Assembly (NCBI RefSeq): GCF_003013395.1
Contig: NZ_PXZM01000001.1
Span: 141,279 to 205,278 of the forward strand
Reading direction: 5' to 3'
From: Brevibacillus fortis
Lineage (GTDB): Bacteria > Bacillota > Bacilli > Brevibacillales > Brevibacillaceae
Length of the DNA stretch: 64,000 nt
Shown here: in pieces, positions 24,970 through 33,699 of the stretch
Layout of the letters: the number at the start of each line of letters is the position of its first letter
Numbering within the stretch: position 1 is the first letter of the stretch
Notes under the pieces: model-generated
The model's input: the letters and a program-made list of their open reading frames with translations, nothing else
Database searches by the model: none
What the model was told of the DNA's origin: nothing
Made by a program: the position numbers and the translations under genes

Positions 24970-25902
24970 CTATTGTTTCTTCTTGGAGCTTTCTACTTCA
25001 TACGGCACGTCCTTTGGAGCTCCTCCAGCTGGCCAGTCTTGTGCCTTTTTGGTAAAGTCCGGACGCGGCTTGGACAAAATATAGGCAGCAAGATCCGCTG
25101 CTTCTTGATCCGTTAACGACCCTTGCTTGATACCGCCCATTTCTCCCAAAGGCATATTGCGCTGAATGTAGCCAGCAGCTTTGGAAATTCGGGCCATACC
25201 TGCACCAATGTTGAAGGAGTTATCCCCCCATAGTGCTGGTCCAGAGTTTGGACCTGTTCCTGAGCCATCAGCTGCATGACACTGCAAACACGATTTTTGA
25301 AAGAGTGCTTCTCCATTTGCCACATTCGGTTGAGGTACGCTCTTCAAATCATTTTTCTCTATCCACGGGCGCTCTTTAATTCCTACTGGTACATCTGTCG
25401 AGATATACGTAAGATAGGCAACCATCGCTCTCATTTCATCGCTGTTGTAAGGCAATGGCTTTCCGTTCATACTTCGTTGAAAGCAACCATTAATGCGATC
25501 CTCAATGGTAAGCACTTTGCCAGACCTTGCAATGTACTGGGGATAGACTGCTGTGACACCCGTTAAAGGGGAGGTAGCATCCATTCCGGCATTACCGTGA
25601 CAGCTGGAGCAGGAGAGCTTATTCCCTGTGTATTCAGGGATCGCAGTGCTTGTTTCATTCATTAACTTGTGTCCATACTTAATCGATTCTCCCAATGGCC
25701 CCTCTGGCACTTTGTCCAGACTAGGCGGGGTGTAGGTATCTAGATTGATAGCTCCAGTTGCCGCACTCGCTGTTTTATCATTAGCCTCTCTCCCAGTTGA
25801 GGTGGGTTGCGCGGTCGGCTGGGTTGCGCAGCCTGCAAAGACCAGTATCGCCATTACTACCATGGACAGCTTCTTCCAGGCTGTCTTCTCTTTTTTGATC
25901 AT
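24970..25902 (-). CDS. Di-heme cytochrome c lipoprotein, TsdA-like
   Basis: A 310-residue lipoprotein (lipobox VFAGC) with two c-type heme sites, CSSCH and CLQCH, in two cytochrome domains. Between them lies INGCFQRSMNG; its Cys sits where thiosulfate dehydrogenases of the TsdA family carry the unusual cysteine ligand of heme 1. A thiosulfate/tetrathionate role is therefore likely but not proven. ATG 25902 has GGAGGAG upstream. It is transcribed alone from a sigma-54 promoter, downstream of a kinase/NtrC regulator set. Confidence 0.8.
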   Translation of the reverse strand: MIKKEKTAWKKLSMVVMAILVFAGCATQPTAQPTSTGREANDKTASAATGAINLDTYTPPSLDKVPEGPLGESIKYGHKLMNETSTAIPEYTGNKLSCSSCHGNAGMDATSPLTGVTAVYPQYIARSGKVLTIEDRINGCFQRSMNGKPLPYNSDEMRAMVAYLTYISTDVPVGIKERPWIEKNDLKSVPQPNVANGEALFQKSCLQCHAADGSGTGPNSGPALWGDNSFNIGAGMARISKAAGYIQRNMPLGEMGGIKQGSLTDQEAADLAAYILSKPRPDFTKKAQDWPAGGAPKDVPYEVESSKKKQ

Positions 25903-25947
25903 ATGTCTCACTCCTCCATGTTGGTCGTGCATTCACTACATGAGAGT

Positions 25948-25963
25948 AGCAAGAGGCGTGCCA
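25948..25963 (-). promoter_or_regulatory. Sigma-54 (-24/-12) promoter of the cytochrome gene
   Basis: Minus strand TGGCAC-N5-TTGCT, a perfect match to the TGGCAC-N5-TTGCW consensus, 46 bp upstream of the cytochrome ATG. It requires SigL/RpoN and an AAA+ activator, which the adjacent gene supplies. Confidence 0.88.
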
Positions 25964-26021
25964 TACCATAGAAGCAGGAAAATGAACGACTTGGCGCTTC
26001 CTGGCAGCAAGAAAAAGAAAA

Positions 26022-26068
26022 GACCATGCCAAAATGTCATGGTCCATACGCGCCAAAATGTCACGGTC
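26022..26068. promoter_or_regulatory. Duplicated enhancer-like sites for the NtrC-type regulator
   Basis: A 17-bp motif GCCAAAATGTCAYGGTC occurs at 26028-26044 and again at 26052-26068. The first copy is part of a perfect inverted repeat GACCATG-N9-CATGGTC (26022-26044). The sites lie about 65-120 bp upstream of the sigma-54 promoter, the usual range for activator binding, and the second overlaps the end of the regulator gene. Confidence 0.65.
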
Positions 26069-27443
26069 GCAGCTTGTACTCTTCGATTTTTCGATATAGA
26101 TTACGTACGCTGATCCCCAGCTTCTCAGCTGTCTTGGTCTTGTTCCATTGCAGCACGTGCAGCACATGCTTGATATGTTCTCGCTCTACATTTTTCAGTA
26201 AAAATTCCTCTTCCTCCCCAGTGTCTGCTGATGAAATGAGCTTCCTGTCCGACGGGATGTGAGGTACTGGCTGTTCGTGAGGAAAGAGATCCTTGTCGTC
26301 AATTTCCTCTCCTTTTGCCAAAACGACAGCACGTTCGATCATATGAGCCAACTCCCGAACATTGCCGGGGAATGAGTAGGCGCAAAGGGCTGCTTGCGCT
26401 TTCACAGAAAGCGGTTTGACTGGATACTTGCGCTTGAGTCGATTCAAAAAGAACGCCGACAGCGGTAAAATGTCCTCTTTTCTCCGGGTGAGAGGTGGAA
26501 TCGTTATATCCATGACATGCAGCCGGAAATAAAGATCGGATCGAAACGTTCCTTCCTCCACTTTCTTCTCCAGATCGGCATTGGTAGCAGCAATGATACG
26601 GACATCCACCTTGTGCAGAATCGGGCTCCCTATTCGGCGAAATTCGCCGGTCTCCAGAAAACGGAGCAGCTTGACCTGCAAAGGAAACGGCAAGTCCCCT
26701 ACTTCATCCAAAAATAGCGTCCCTAGATGGGCAAGCTCTACCAGTCCCTTTTTCTGAGCAGTTGCGCCTGTAAAAGCTCCCTTTTCGTGCCCGAACAGTT
26801 CGCTTTCCAGCATCGTTTCAGGTATTGCACCCAGATTGATCGGTACGAATGCTTCTGTGGCTCGCTCACTACATTCATAAATGAGTCGCGCGATGACATC
26901 CTTCCCTGTCCCACTTTCCCCTTTCAAGAGAACGAGAAAATCCGTACTGGCTACCCGCTTGGCAGTTGCCAGGACCTCTTTTACCTTCGGACTTTCCGCA
27001 ACGATTTGAAACGTCGTTTTCCCGTTTGTCGATAGAGCTTCTCTCAACTGTTGGTTTTCCTCGGTCAACTGCTGTTTTTCCACGGCCTTGGAAATCAAAG
27101 CCTCCAATTCATTAAGATTGTAAGGTTTTGTCAAATAATCATAAGCGCCGCGTTTCATCGCTTCAATTGCTGTTTCGATTGTTCCGTGTCCCGTCACAAC
27201 AATGATTTGAATGGCAGGAGAGGTTTCCTTGCACCATTGCAGAAAGGAGAGACCGTCCATCCCGGGCATTCTCAAATCAAGCAGAATGACGTGAATGGTT
27301 TCGCTCGTGACTAGCATCTGTGCGGTGATTCCGTCAGGTGCTTCCAACGTGGTATATCCCTTTCTCTGTAAGCGACTCGTTAATAGATGGCGGAAATCTG
27401 CTTCGTCATCAACGATGAGTATATGAATGTCATCGTGCTTCAC
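26061..27443 (-). CDS. Sigma-54-dependent response regulator (NtrC family)
   Basis: A 460-residue protein with three domains. The receiver has phosphoacceptor Asp56 in LLDLRMPGMDG. The AAA+ domain has Walker A GESGTGKD and the sigma-54-contacting GAFTGA loop. The Fis-type helix-turn-helix is at the C-terminus (KTAEKLGISVRNLYRK). Its start lies inside the kinase gene (14 bp overlap). It should activate the sigma-54 promoter 100 bp downstream of its own stop codon. NtrC-type receivers are uncommon in Bacilli, where most sigma-54 activators lack a receiver. Confidence 0.92.
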   Translation of the reverse strand: MKHDDIHILIVDDEADFRHLLTSRLQRKGYTTLEAPDGITAQMLVTSETIHVILLDLRMPGMDGLSFLQWCKETSPAIQIIVVTGHGTIETAIEAMKRGAYDYLTKPYNLNELEALISKAVEKQQLTEENQQLREALSTNGKTTFQIVAESPKVKEVLATAKRVASTDFLVLLKGESGTGKDVIARLIYECSERATEAFVPINLGAIPETMLESELFGHEKGAFTGATAQKKGLVELAHLGTLFLDEVGDLPFPLQVKLLRFLETGEFRRIGSPILHKVDVRIIAATNADLEKKVEEGTFRSDLYFRLHVMDITIPPLTRRKEDILPLSAFFLNRLKRKYPVKPLSVKAQAALCAYSFPGNVRELAHMIERAVVLAKGEEIDDKDLFPHEQPVPHIPSDRKLISSADTGEEEEFLLKNVEREHIKHVLHVLQWNKTKTAEKLGISVRNLYRKIEEYKLRP

Positions 27444-29634
27444 CGTTCATTTCCCCCTTTGCCAACGGCAGAATGACTGTAACCGTTGTGCCTTTGTTTG
27501 GCGTACTTTCGATATGGATTTCTCCGCCTAAATTCGTAACAATCCCGTAGCAGACTGACAACCCAAGACCCGTCCCTTTTCCAGGAGGCTTGGTTGTATA
27601 AAAGGGCTCCAACACATGTGGCAAATCTGCTGCAGGTATTCCGCATCCATCATCTCTAATCCAAAGACAGATTCTATCATTCGATGGAGAATCAGTCGCG
27701 ATCTCAATATTTCCTCGCTCCTGGGTCGCGTACAGCGCATTGGTTAACAAATTGAGCAAGATCTGCTGAAGTTGTCCAGGCGTAGCCAGAAGAAACGGAA
27801 CAGAGGCCAACAGGGACTGCTTCACCGTTACCTGTTTTACACGTATTTCATGAGACAGAAGAATGAGAGTGTCTGAAAGTACTTGATGAATATTTACTTT
27901 TTCTACGGTAAGTGGTGATTTCCGCGAAAAGTGCAGCAATCCGGTCGTGATTTCCTTGCAGCGGTGAATTTGTTTGTCCATCGTGTCCAAGTACTGAGTA
28001 AGCTCCCCTGCGTCCTGTAAATCCCGAATATCCTCGTCCACTAGACGGTCTCGCAAGTCTTGTCCATACAACGACAGAATGCCTAATGGATTGTTGATTT
28101 CATGGGCGATGCCCGACGCCAAGAGTCCAATGGCAGCGAGCTTGTCTGCCTGTGCGATTGCGGCTTCCAGCTCTCGTTTCTCCGTGATGTCCTCGATGAC
28201 CTCCAGAAAAGCAGACGACTCTTTCTCCGGATGCAGAGGGAAAACCTGATGTCGATAAAATCGGACACGTCCATTCTGATCGACTCTGGAGGAAATAAGG
28301 TCGGTCTGCTTTTTGTTCACCATTTGTCGCGTTCGGAGCATGCAACTGCTGCATGAGCTGAATTGCTGCCCCATCGTCTGATGGCAGTCTCTCCCCAGGA
28401 GATTAGACGCATCCTGGAACCACGCTGACGCCGTCTGGTTAATCCAGCGAATGCGAAAGGATTCATCTACGAGAATCAACCCCATCCCCATGCCACTGAC
28501 GACGAGATCAAGCCGTTTTTTTTCTTCGAGAAGCTGATTGGTCTTCATCTCCAGACTTTGTGCCATGTCATTACAGGACGCTGCTAACCTGCCAATTTCA
28601 TCTGTGGTCGTCACTGGTATTCGTACGGACAAGTCGCCACCTGCGATTTTTTGCACAGCGGATTCAATCTTTTCCATTAACCGACTAAACGAGACAGAAA
28701 ACACAATGCTAATTCCCAAAACGATAAGTGCGATGAATAAAGTCGTAAGCAGCAGAGATTGCTCCAATTTTGAAAAGGCAGCAAACGCCGTTTGGCTCGA
28801 CTGTTCCAGCATTATGACCCAATGTGTAACAGGAGAGCGCATGGCATAGTTGACCATGACATCTCCATTTGAAGCTTGATACGTGCGGATAACAGGCTTG
28901 TCTGTTCGCTCTGGTAGTGTCCAGGGGGGTGGAACCTCTTGTTCATAATAGGTCAAAGAGCCATCAGAAGGCTTGCCCAGCATAAACGGATCGGCAAACC
29001 TATCGCTTATACCATCCGTGACAAACAAATAGGCCTCGTTTTCGTATCGAGCTCGCAGTGTCACTTGTTCGAGTAACTGTTTTACATTGAGCTTGGCGTA
29101 CATGCCACCTTTTACACCTTTGGCAGATACATGAGGGATCGCGACCGTTACCAGCAGCTTACCTTCCAATGATCGGACAATGCTTCCGATGTATGGTTTT
29201 CCCGACTGGATAGTGGGAAGAAGTTGGTTCTCCCGCTCCCTCGGTGTGTCCTGCCTTTGGTGTTTCCAGCGATTCAGCAAATACTGCGGCTCTCCATCCT
29301 GATTAAAAAGCGCGACTTCCTCCATGTAAGGCGAGGTTTTCAATAACGTATTCATCAAGAAATAAGCATCCTCATCACTAGGGCGCTCATTGAGAAAACG
29401 CTGCTGAACGACTTGCATGGATTGGGAAGTATGTAAAAAAAGCATCTCTAACTGCGCCAACGTATTTTCCACGTAGATCTGATTGGCTCTGTCTACCTCT
29501 TCTCGAACCTTTTCTTTACTGGTATGCAAATTGATATAACCCAGAATCAGAAAAGGGATGATGGACATGCATAGCCCAAATAGGAGCATTTTTGTCTTGA
29601 GTCGATTGATGCGCGGTATGATGCTCCTCCTCAT
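27430..29634 (-). CDS. Membrane sensor histidine kinase (dCache-HAMP-PAS)
   Basis: A 734-residue kinase: one N-terminal membrane helix, an extracellular Cache-like region of about 270 residues, a second helix (LLLTTLFIALIVLGISIVF), HAMP, and a PAS domain with a cysteine cluster (CHQTMGQQFSSCSSC). The HisKA/HATPase core has the phospho-His in IAHEINNPLG and G-boxes DDGCGIP and GKGTGLGL. ATG 29634 overlaps the preceding binding-protein stop as ATGA. The extracellular domain probably reads the binding protein encoded just upstream or its ligand. Confidence 0.9.
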   Translation of the reverse strand: MRRSIIPRINRLKTKMLLFGLCMSIIPFLILGYINLHTSKEKVREEVDRANQIYVENTLAQLEMLFLHTSQSMQVVQQRFLNERPSDEDAYFLMNTLLKTSPYMEEVALFNQDGEPQYLLNRWKHQRQDTPRERENQLLPTIQSGKPYIGSIVRSLEGKLLVTVAIPHVSAKGVKGGMYAKLNVKQLLEQVTLRARYENEAYLFVTDGISDRFADPFMLGKPSDGSLTYYEQEVPPPWTLPERTDKPVIRTYQASNGDVMVNYAMRSPVTHWVIMLEQSSQTAFAAFSKLEQSLLLTTLFIALIVLGISIVFSVSFSRLMEKIESAVQKIAGGDLSVRIPVTTTDEIGRLAASCNDMAQSLEMKTNQLLEEKKRLDLVVSGMGMGLILVDESFRIRWINQTASAWFQDASNLLGRDCHQTMGQQFSSCSSCMLRTRQMVNKKQTDLISSRVDQNGRVRFYRHQVFPLHPEKESSAFLEVIEDITEKRELEAAIAQADKLAAIGLLASGIAHEINNPLGILSLYGQDLRDRLVDEDIRDLQDAGELTQYLDTMDKQIHRCKEITTGLLHFSRKSPLTVEKVNIHQVLSDTLILLSHEIRVKQVTVKQSLLASVPFLLATPGQLQQILLNLLTNALYATQERGNIEIATDSPSNDRICLWIRDDGCGIPAADLPHVLEPFYTTKPPGKGTGLGLSVCYGIVTNLGGEIHIESTPNKGTTVTVILPLAKGEMNGEAR

Positions 29635-30626
29635 TTGTTCTTCACTCCATACCATTCTTGTGCCAGTGACCATTGTTGGTCTGTTACGGTAATCGGAAGC
29701 TTGGACAGGGAAGAAGCATTGACAGCTAACCGCACGTCATCCGGCCATTCGATTGACAGAGTTGTAGGAGGAACTCCATCCAACACCCGAGCCACCATAT
29801 GAGCAGCCTGCATGCCTTGAGCATGAAAGGAAACGCCGTAAGCGGCATACAAACCTGCTTTCACCTGCTCGGGGTAAGAACCCATGACAAACAATTGCTT
29901 CTCGATCAAAAGAGGCATGCAATCGGTAATCGCGTCTTCCAGAACATAGCTGGGTAAAGGAAGCATGGCGTCGTATTCTCCTGGAGAGAGCTCACTGAGC
30001 AACTGCTCTAAGTCTCTAGGGGAAGAAACCTGCTTCACCTGCAAGCGAATTCCCAGCAAGGCAGCAGCTGAGCCCGCTTCTACGATGGCTTGCTCCGTCG
30101 TAGGAGCATGAGAATCGGCAATGATCAGAATGCGCTTGGCATCAGGCAATAACCGAGTTGTCAGCTCCAATCTTTTCCCAATTACATTCATTTGGCCATT
30201 GCTGATTCCACACGTAACCGTTCCCTCGGTCTCAACAAGTGGTAGTTCTACCAGTGAGGCGACACCAATAAAAACAATGGGAACCGTCGTTGTCGCCTTT
30301 TGAGTCAAAAAGGTCTCGTGCGCCCCTGTCGTTACGATTACATCTGGCTTTTTTGAAATCAATTCTTGGACAAGGGAGTGCTCCTCTTCAAGAGTCTGAA
30401 CCGCATTCAGATAAACTGGCACATACTGAACTCGTGCTCCTTCACCGAGACCTAACGATTGTAATCCCGCCTTTAATCCCGCTACTTTATCTTTTCTATC
30501 CTCATTGGCAATCACCATTCCGATCGTGTAAAGATCGACGTCCTGTTTTTGCTGACTACTGGACCAATCGAGCAGAGTTCCTGCCACTACCAAGATGAGA
30601 AAGAGGATTTTCCCTTTTTTCTTCAT
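29631..30626 (-). CDS. ABC-type substrate-binding protein of a signalling operon
   Basis: A 331-residue protein with an N-terminal export or anchor segment and a periplasmic-binding fold of the ABC_sub_bind (PF04392-like) group. No permease or ATPase gene is nearby. Instead it is joined by an ATGA overlap to a sensor kinase, so it probably acts as the extracellular receptor for signalling rather than for transport. No lipobox cysteine is seen, so it may stay tethered by its signal anchor. Ligand unknown. Confidence 0.75.
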   Translation of the reverse strand: MKKKGKILFLILVVAGTLLDWSSSQQKQDVDLYTIGMVIANEDRKDKVAGLKAGLQSLGLGEGARVQYVPVYLNAVQTLEEEHSLVQELISKKPDVIVTTGAHETFLTQKATTTVPIVFIGVASLVELPLVETEGTVTCGISNGQMNVIGKRLELTTRLLPDAKRILIIADSHAPTTEQAIVEAGSAAALLGIRLQVKQVSSPRDLEQLLSELSPGEYDAMLPLPSYVLEDAITDCMPLLIEKQLFVMGSYPEQVKAGLYAAYGVSFHAQGMQAAHMVARVLDGVPPTTLSIEWPDDVRLAVNASSLSKLPITVTDQQWSLAQEWYGVKNK

Positions 30627-30787
30627 AGCTATCACATCCAACTTTCATCATAGCGGCAAATGATAACAGAGAATGTGAATATTTTACAAACCTTAGTCAA
30701 TGAATGCTGATAAGCCCAAATAATATGTTTTTCATATTAACTATGATAATTTTATATATTATTCATATTTATCATGTTCCTTCACGA

Positions 30788-30816
30788 TAAAAAGCGACAG
30801 CAGTGCGCTGTCGCTT
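30788..30816 (-). terminator. Terminator of the 30.8-31.5 kb gene
   Basis: Minus-strand GCGACAG/CTGTCGC stem followed by a five-T run. Confidence 0.8.
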
Positions 30817-30848
30817 TCTATTCAGTAATATTATTTGCTCTAAAATGA

Positions 30849-31493
30849 TCAATCAGTTAATGAGCGCAAATATATTCCCTCAGTAGTACAAATCCTTTGG
30901 AGTAGCTCCGTGTATTTATCATCATCAGAATACAAAGGTAACGTAAAATCAAAATTTGACCATACACAAATCTTCATATCTTCAAATATAAACACGGTAG
31001 AGACTTTCTCACGAAGCCCTAATTCAAGGAATAATTCAAAATCATGTAGATTAATTATTCTCATGCTCTTACTACCAGATGCTTTCAATTGTGAATAAAT
31101 TTCTTTAACCCTTATTTTTTTACTCTCACTATCTAGAGCATCTGCTGCCATTTCCACGTTTACATTAGGTAATGATGTTTCAATCCAAACTGAATTGTAC
31201 GCCCAAAGTTTACGGAATACCTGTTTAAATTTCTCTTCTTCTCTTAGATAGGATTGAATTAGGGTAGGATTATCATCTGTCATATCAAAAAAGATATTTA
31301 CCTGTTCAAAAACAGTTTGATTTTTTATTTGCAAAGGGAATCTATCCAGATTAAAACTTTTTTGCGGGAAACGTTCCGCCACAAAATGACTATGTTCTAA
31401 GAGAGCCGTATCACACTCTATATCTTGTTCCATATCCTCTGAAGGAGACCATTTCTTTCCCCATATACCCTCAACTATCTTAGTGATATTCAT
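30849..31493 (-). CDS. Hypothetical cytoplasmic protein
   Basis: A 214-residue soluble, acidic, A+T-rich gene product with no motif I recognise. Segments such as VWIETSLPNVNVEMAADAL and VCVWSNFDF-like stretches suggest an alpha/beta fold, and the general look (single, A+T-rich, own terminator) resembles immunity-type proteins, though nothing proves that. ATG 31493 has AGGAGG 7 nt upstream. It stands alone between the signalling operon and yunB. Confidence 0.65.
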   Translation of the reverse strand: MNITKIVEGIWGKKWSPSEDMEQDIECDTALLEHSHFVAERFPQKSFNLDRFPLQIKNQTVFEQVNIFFDMTDDNPTLIQSYLREEEKFKQVFRKLWAYNSVWIETSLPNVNVEMAADALDSESKKIRVKEIYSQLKASGSKSMRIINLHDFELFLELGLREKVSTVFIFEDMKICVWSNFDFTLPLYSDDDKYTELLQRICTTEGIYLRSLTD

Positions 31494-31590
31494 CAAATTT
31501 CCTCCTCAAGCTTATGAGACTTATTACCCCTATCTTTTTGAATACTCCAACCGGTCAGATTAGTGTTGACAATCCATGCTGGGTGCACAC

Positions 31591-31625
31591 AAAAAAAAGC
31601 GACAGCATCGCGCTGCCGCTTTTTC
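31591..31625 (-). terminator. Terminator of yunB
   Basis: Minus-strand GCGGCAGC/GCTGTCGC hairpin followed by eight T just after the yunB stop codon. Confidence 0.85.
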
Positions 31626-31636
31626 CTATTCAGCGA

Positions 31637-32353
31637 TTAAGGAGTGCTGGTCGGTGTATCCCCAGGGGCACGCGGCACATCCGGCTTGCCTTCCGGGTTG
31701 TTGTACAAATACTGCGGCACATCGCCAATGATCAAGGAATGAGTGATCGGAATTTTCGTCGTGACCGTCTGCTCCTCAGTCGCAAAAGGGATGACGATGC
31801 GCAAATCGACCTCTACGAAAATATAAACTGTCGCCAGCACCATATTGATGCCTGCTTCCTTCAGCTCTGTCTCCAGCTTGGTCTTGACCGAGCCAATGGG
31901 CACGAAGGTCACAGGCAAATTCGGCCCCATCGATGCCAAAAAGGAATTCCCGGTAGCCAGACCAAGCGGGATCGTGCGGTCTACTTTTTCTTGCTCGAAT
32001 TCTTGGAGCTTGTTCTGGACTCTCGCTGTTGTTTCGCCCACGATTCTTGCATATTCCTTGAAGTTGAACTGATACGCCTGAATCTGCCCCTCGTTGTTCT
32101 TCTCGATTTTGACAATCTGGTTAAAGTCGACGCCTTGCTGCGAAATCCGCTTGGTTACGGCATCGGTTATCGCTTCTTTCGCTAACTGTTCGGTTTTTTG
32201 CGTCGCCAGGATCAAGAGAGTAGGCTCCAATCGATTTTGCAAAAATACAAGTGTCTGTATCGTCAAAACAAAAAAGATAACCAACGCGATCAAAAACGCT
32301 TTCGTACGTGAAAGCGGGTTTCTCCAACGCCGACGGGGTCGAAATACGGCCAA
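31637..32353 (-). CDS. yunB: Sporulation protein YunB
   Basis: About 238 residues with one N-terminal membrane helix (ALVIFFVLTIQTLVFL) and an extracytoplasmic domain containing the GNSFLASMGPNLPVTFVPIG segment that I associate with YunB. In B. subtilis it is made in the mother cell under sigma-E. TTG 32353 lies 8 nt after GGGAGG; the GTG at 32362 overlaps that site. The C-terminus is Pro/Thr-rich and probably unstructured. Confidence 0.85.
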   Translation of the reverse strand: MAVFRPRRRWRNPLSRTKAFLIALVIFFVLTIQTLVFLQNRLEPTLLILATQKTEQLAKEAITDAVTKRISQQGVDFNQIVKIEKNNEGQIQAYQFNFKEYARIVGETTARVQNKLQEFEQEKVDRTIPLGLATGNSFLASMGPNLPVTFVPIGSVKTKLETELKEAGINMVLATVYIFVEVDLRIVIPFATEEQTVTTKIPITHSLIIGDVPQYLYNNPEGKPDVPRAPGDTPTSTP

Positions 32354-32427
32354 TCCCGACACCTCCCAACTGGTACATCCTATGGTTAGAAGGTGGAAAA
32401 AAGACTACGTGTATCGGGAGGCAGATT

Positions 32428-33603
32428 CTATTTTTTGGGAGAAAAAACAAGGTACAAGCCAAATCCAATCAGCCCTGCGACAAACATCAGTTGGGCAAAA
32501 ACCAGCATCCCAAATAAAGTGATCGCACCCGCCATGAATGGAGCCATGAGAAAACCAACGAAGTACCCGCTTCTACTCAAAAGCCCCTGTACCCCCATCA
32601 CCTTGCCGCGCAGCTCATTTTGGGCTTGTTGCAAGAGTGTGCTTTCATAAACCTGTGCTGCCCCAGTAAAAAGACCCGCGAAAATCAAGAGCAAAAGCAC
32701 AAGCACAGCATGGTTTGCCGCGAATGCCCCTACAATCCCCACGGAAAAAACAGCATAAGCGACGAGCATTCCATTCACCAGCTTCACTCGCAAACGAGCG
32801 GCCACATAGGACCCAATCAAACCTCCGACACTCATCGCCGTCCACATCAATCCGTGCAAGGTAGCGTCACTACCACGCAACTGATCCGCCAAAAAAGGCA
32901 ACCCGTAATTATACGCAGACGTGCTGAGCGATACGAGAAAAGCTAACAGGCTAATCGTCAGAAGCACGGGTGTATCCCGCAAGTAACGAAGGGTGGCACG
33001 AAAGCCGCTCGCTGCTTTTTCCCTGATATCCGCGTCAGATGACGTAGCAAGCGCAGTGTTCCCCTTCTCCTCCCACCGAAGTCTCGTCAGAATCCACGCT
33101 GAGAAAAGAAAACTGGCGGCATCCAGGGCAATTACAATCGTATACCCATAGCAATCTGTCAGCCATCCTCCCAGCATGAAGCCAATGATGCCTACCAATG
33201 ACTCCAGCCTGACCTTTCGACCGTTGACCTGAACTAGTTGCTCACTCCCAAATATGTGTGGCATGGATGCCTGAAAGCTAATATGAAACAGCGTATACAG
33301 CATTCCATTGAGAAAAGCCGCTGCGATTAATACATGCGGAGTCGGATAAAAAACGATGGCCAGAATAGCAAAGCCGGCCCCCAAGTCGCTTGCGATCATG
33401 GTACGCCTTCTGTCCATTCGATCAGCCAACATGCCTGCGAGAGGACTAAATAGCATTCCACCTAGTTGTCGTGCAACGAAAAAAGCGGTCATCCAAAAAG
33501 CACTATGTTCAAATGTAAAAATCAACGCGCTACACGCGATCAAATTCATCCGCGATCCCAAGGATGACAACGCATTGACATACAAATACCATTTCTTATT
33601 CAC
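32428..33603 (-). CDS. MFS efflux transporter (DHA3-like)
   Basis: A 391-residue transporter with about 12 membrane helices and the loop motif GMLADRMDRRRT between helices 2 and 3. Overall it resembles the DHA3 group that includes macrolide exporters of the Mef type; the drug is not predictable. The start is GTG 33603. Its ribosome site lies inside a predicted hairpin, and an 11-codon leader ORF is found upstream, so expression may be translationally attenuated. Confidence 0.85.
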   Translation of the reverse strand: MNKKWYLYVNALSSLGSRMNLIACSALIFTFEHSAFWMTAFFVARQLGGMLFSPLAGMLADRMDRRRTMIASDLGAGFAILAIVFYPTPHVLIAAAFLNGMLYTLFHISFQASMPHIFGSEQLVQVNGRKVRLESLVGIIGFMLGGWLTDCYGYTIVIALDAASFLFSAWILTRLRWEEKGNTALATSSDADIREKAASGFRATLRYLRDTPVLLTISLLAFLVSLSTSAYNYGLPFLADQLRGSDATLHGLMWTAMSVGGLIGSYVAARLRVKLVNGMLVAYAVFSVGIVGAFAANHAVLVLLLLIFAGLFTGAAQVYESTLLQQAQNELRGKVMGVQGLLSRSGYFVGFLMAPFMAGAITLFGMLVFAQLMFVAGLIGFGLYLVFSPKK

Positions 33604-33610
33604 CTACATC

Positions 33611-33640
33611 CAAACCTCCCCGATCATGACAGGTGGTTTG
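33611..33640 (-). promoter_or_regulatory. Hairpin sequestering the ribosome site of the MFS gene
   Basis: On the minus strand CAAACC-A-CC pairs with GG-A-GGTTTG, an 8-bp stem with one mismatch. It covers the GGGGAGG site of the transporter gene. An upstream hairpin (AATCA/TGATT and ACGC/GCGT, 33641-33677) overlaps the leader ORF, as in antibiotic-inducible attenuators. Hand-drawn folding only. Confidence 0.45.
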
Positions 33641-33655
33641 AATCAACGCCCCCCT

Positions 33656-33691
33656 CTAGTGGGTGCGTACACTGATTATGGCAGTTGACAT
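33656..33691 (-). CDS. Putative 11-residue leader peptide of the MFS gene
   Basis: ATG 33691 lies 7 nt after a full AGGAGG site and reads MSTAIISVRTH then TAG. An in-frame ATG at 33697 is too close to the ribosome site. Such a strong site on so short an ORF, just upstream of a drug-efflux gene with a masked ribosome site, suggests a stalling leader peptide. Expression is not shown. Confidence 0.45.
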   Translation of the reverse strand: MSTAIISVRTH

Positions 33692-33699
33692 GCGCATGC

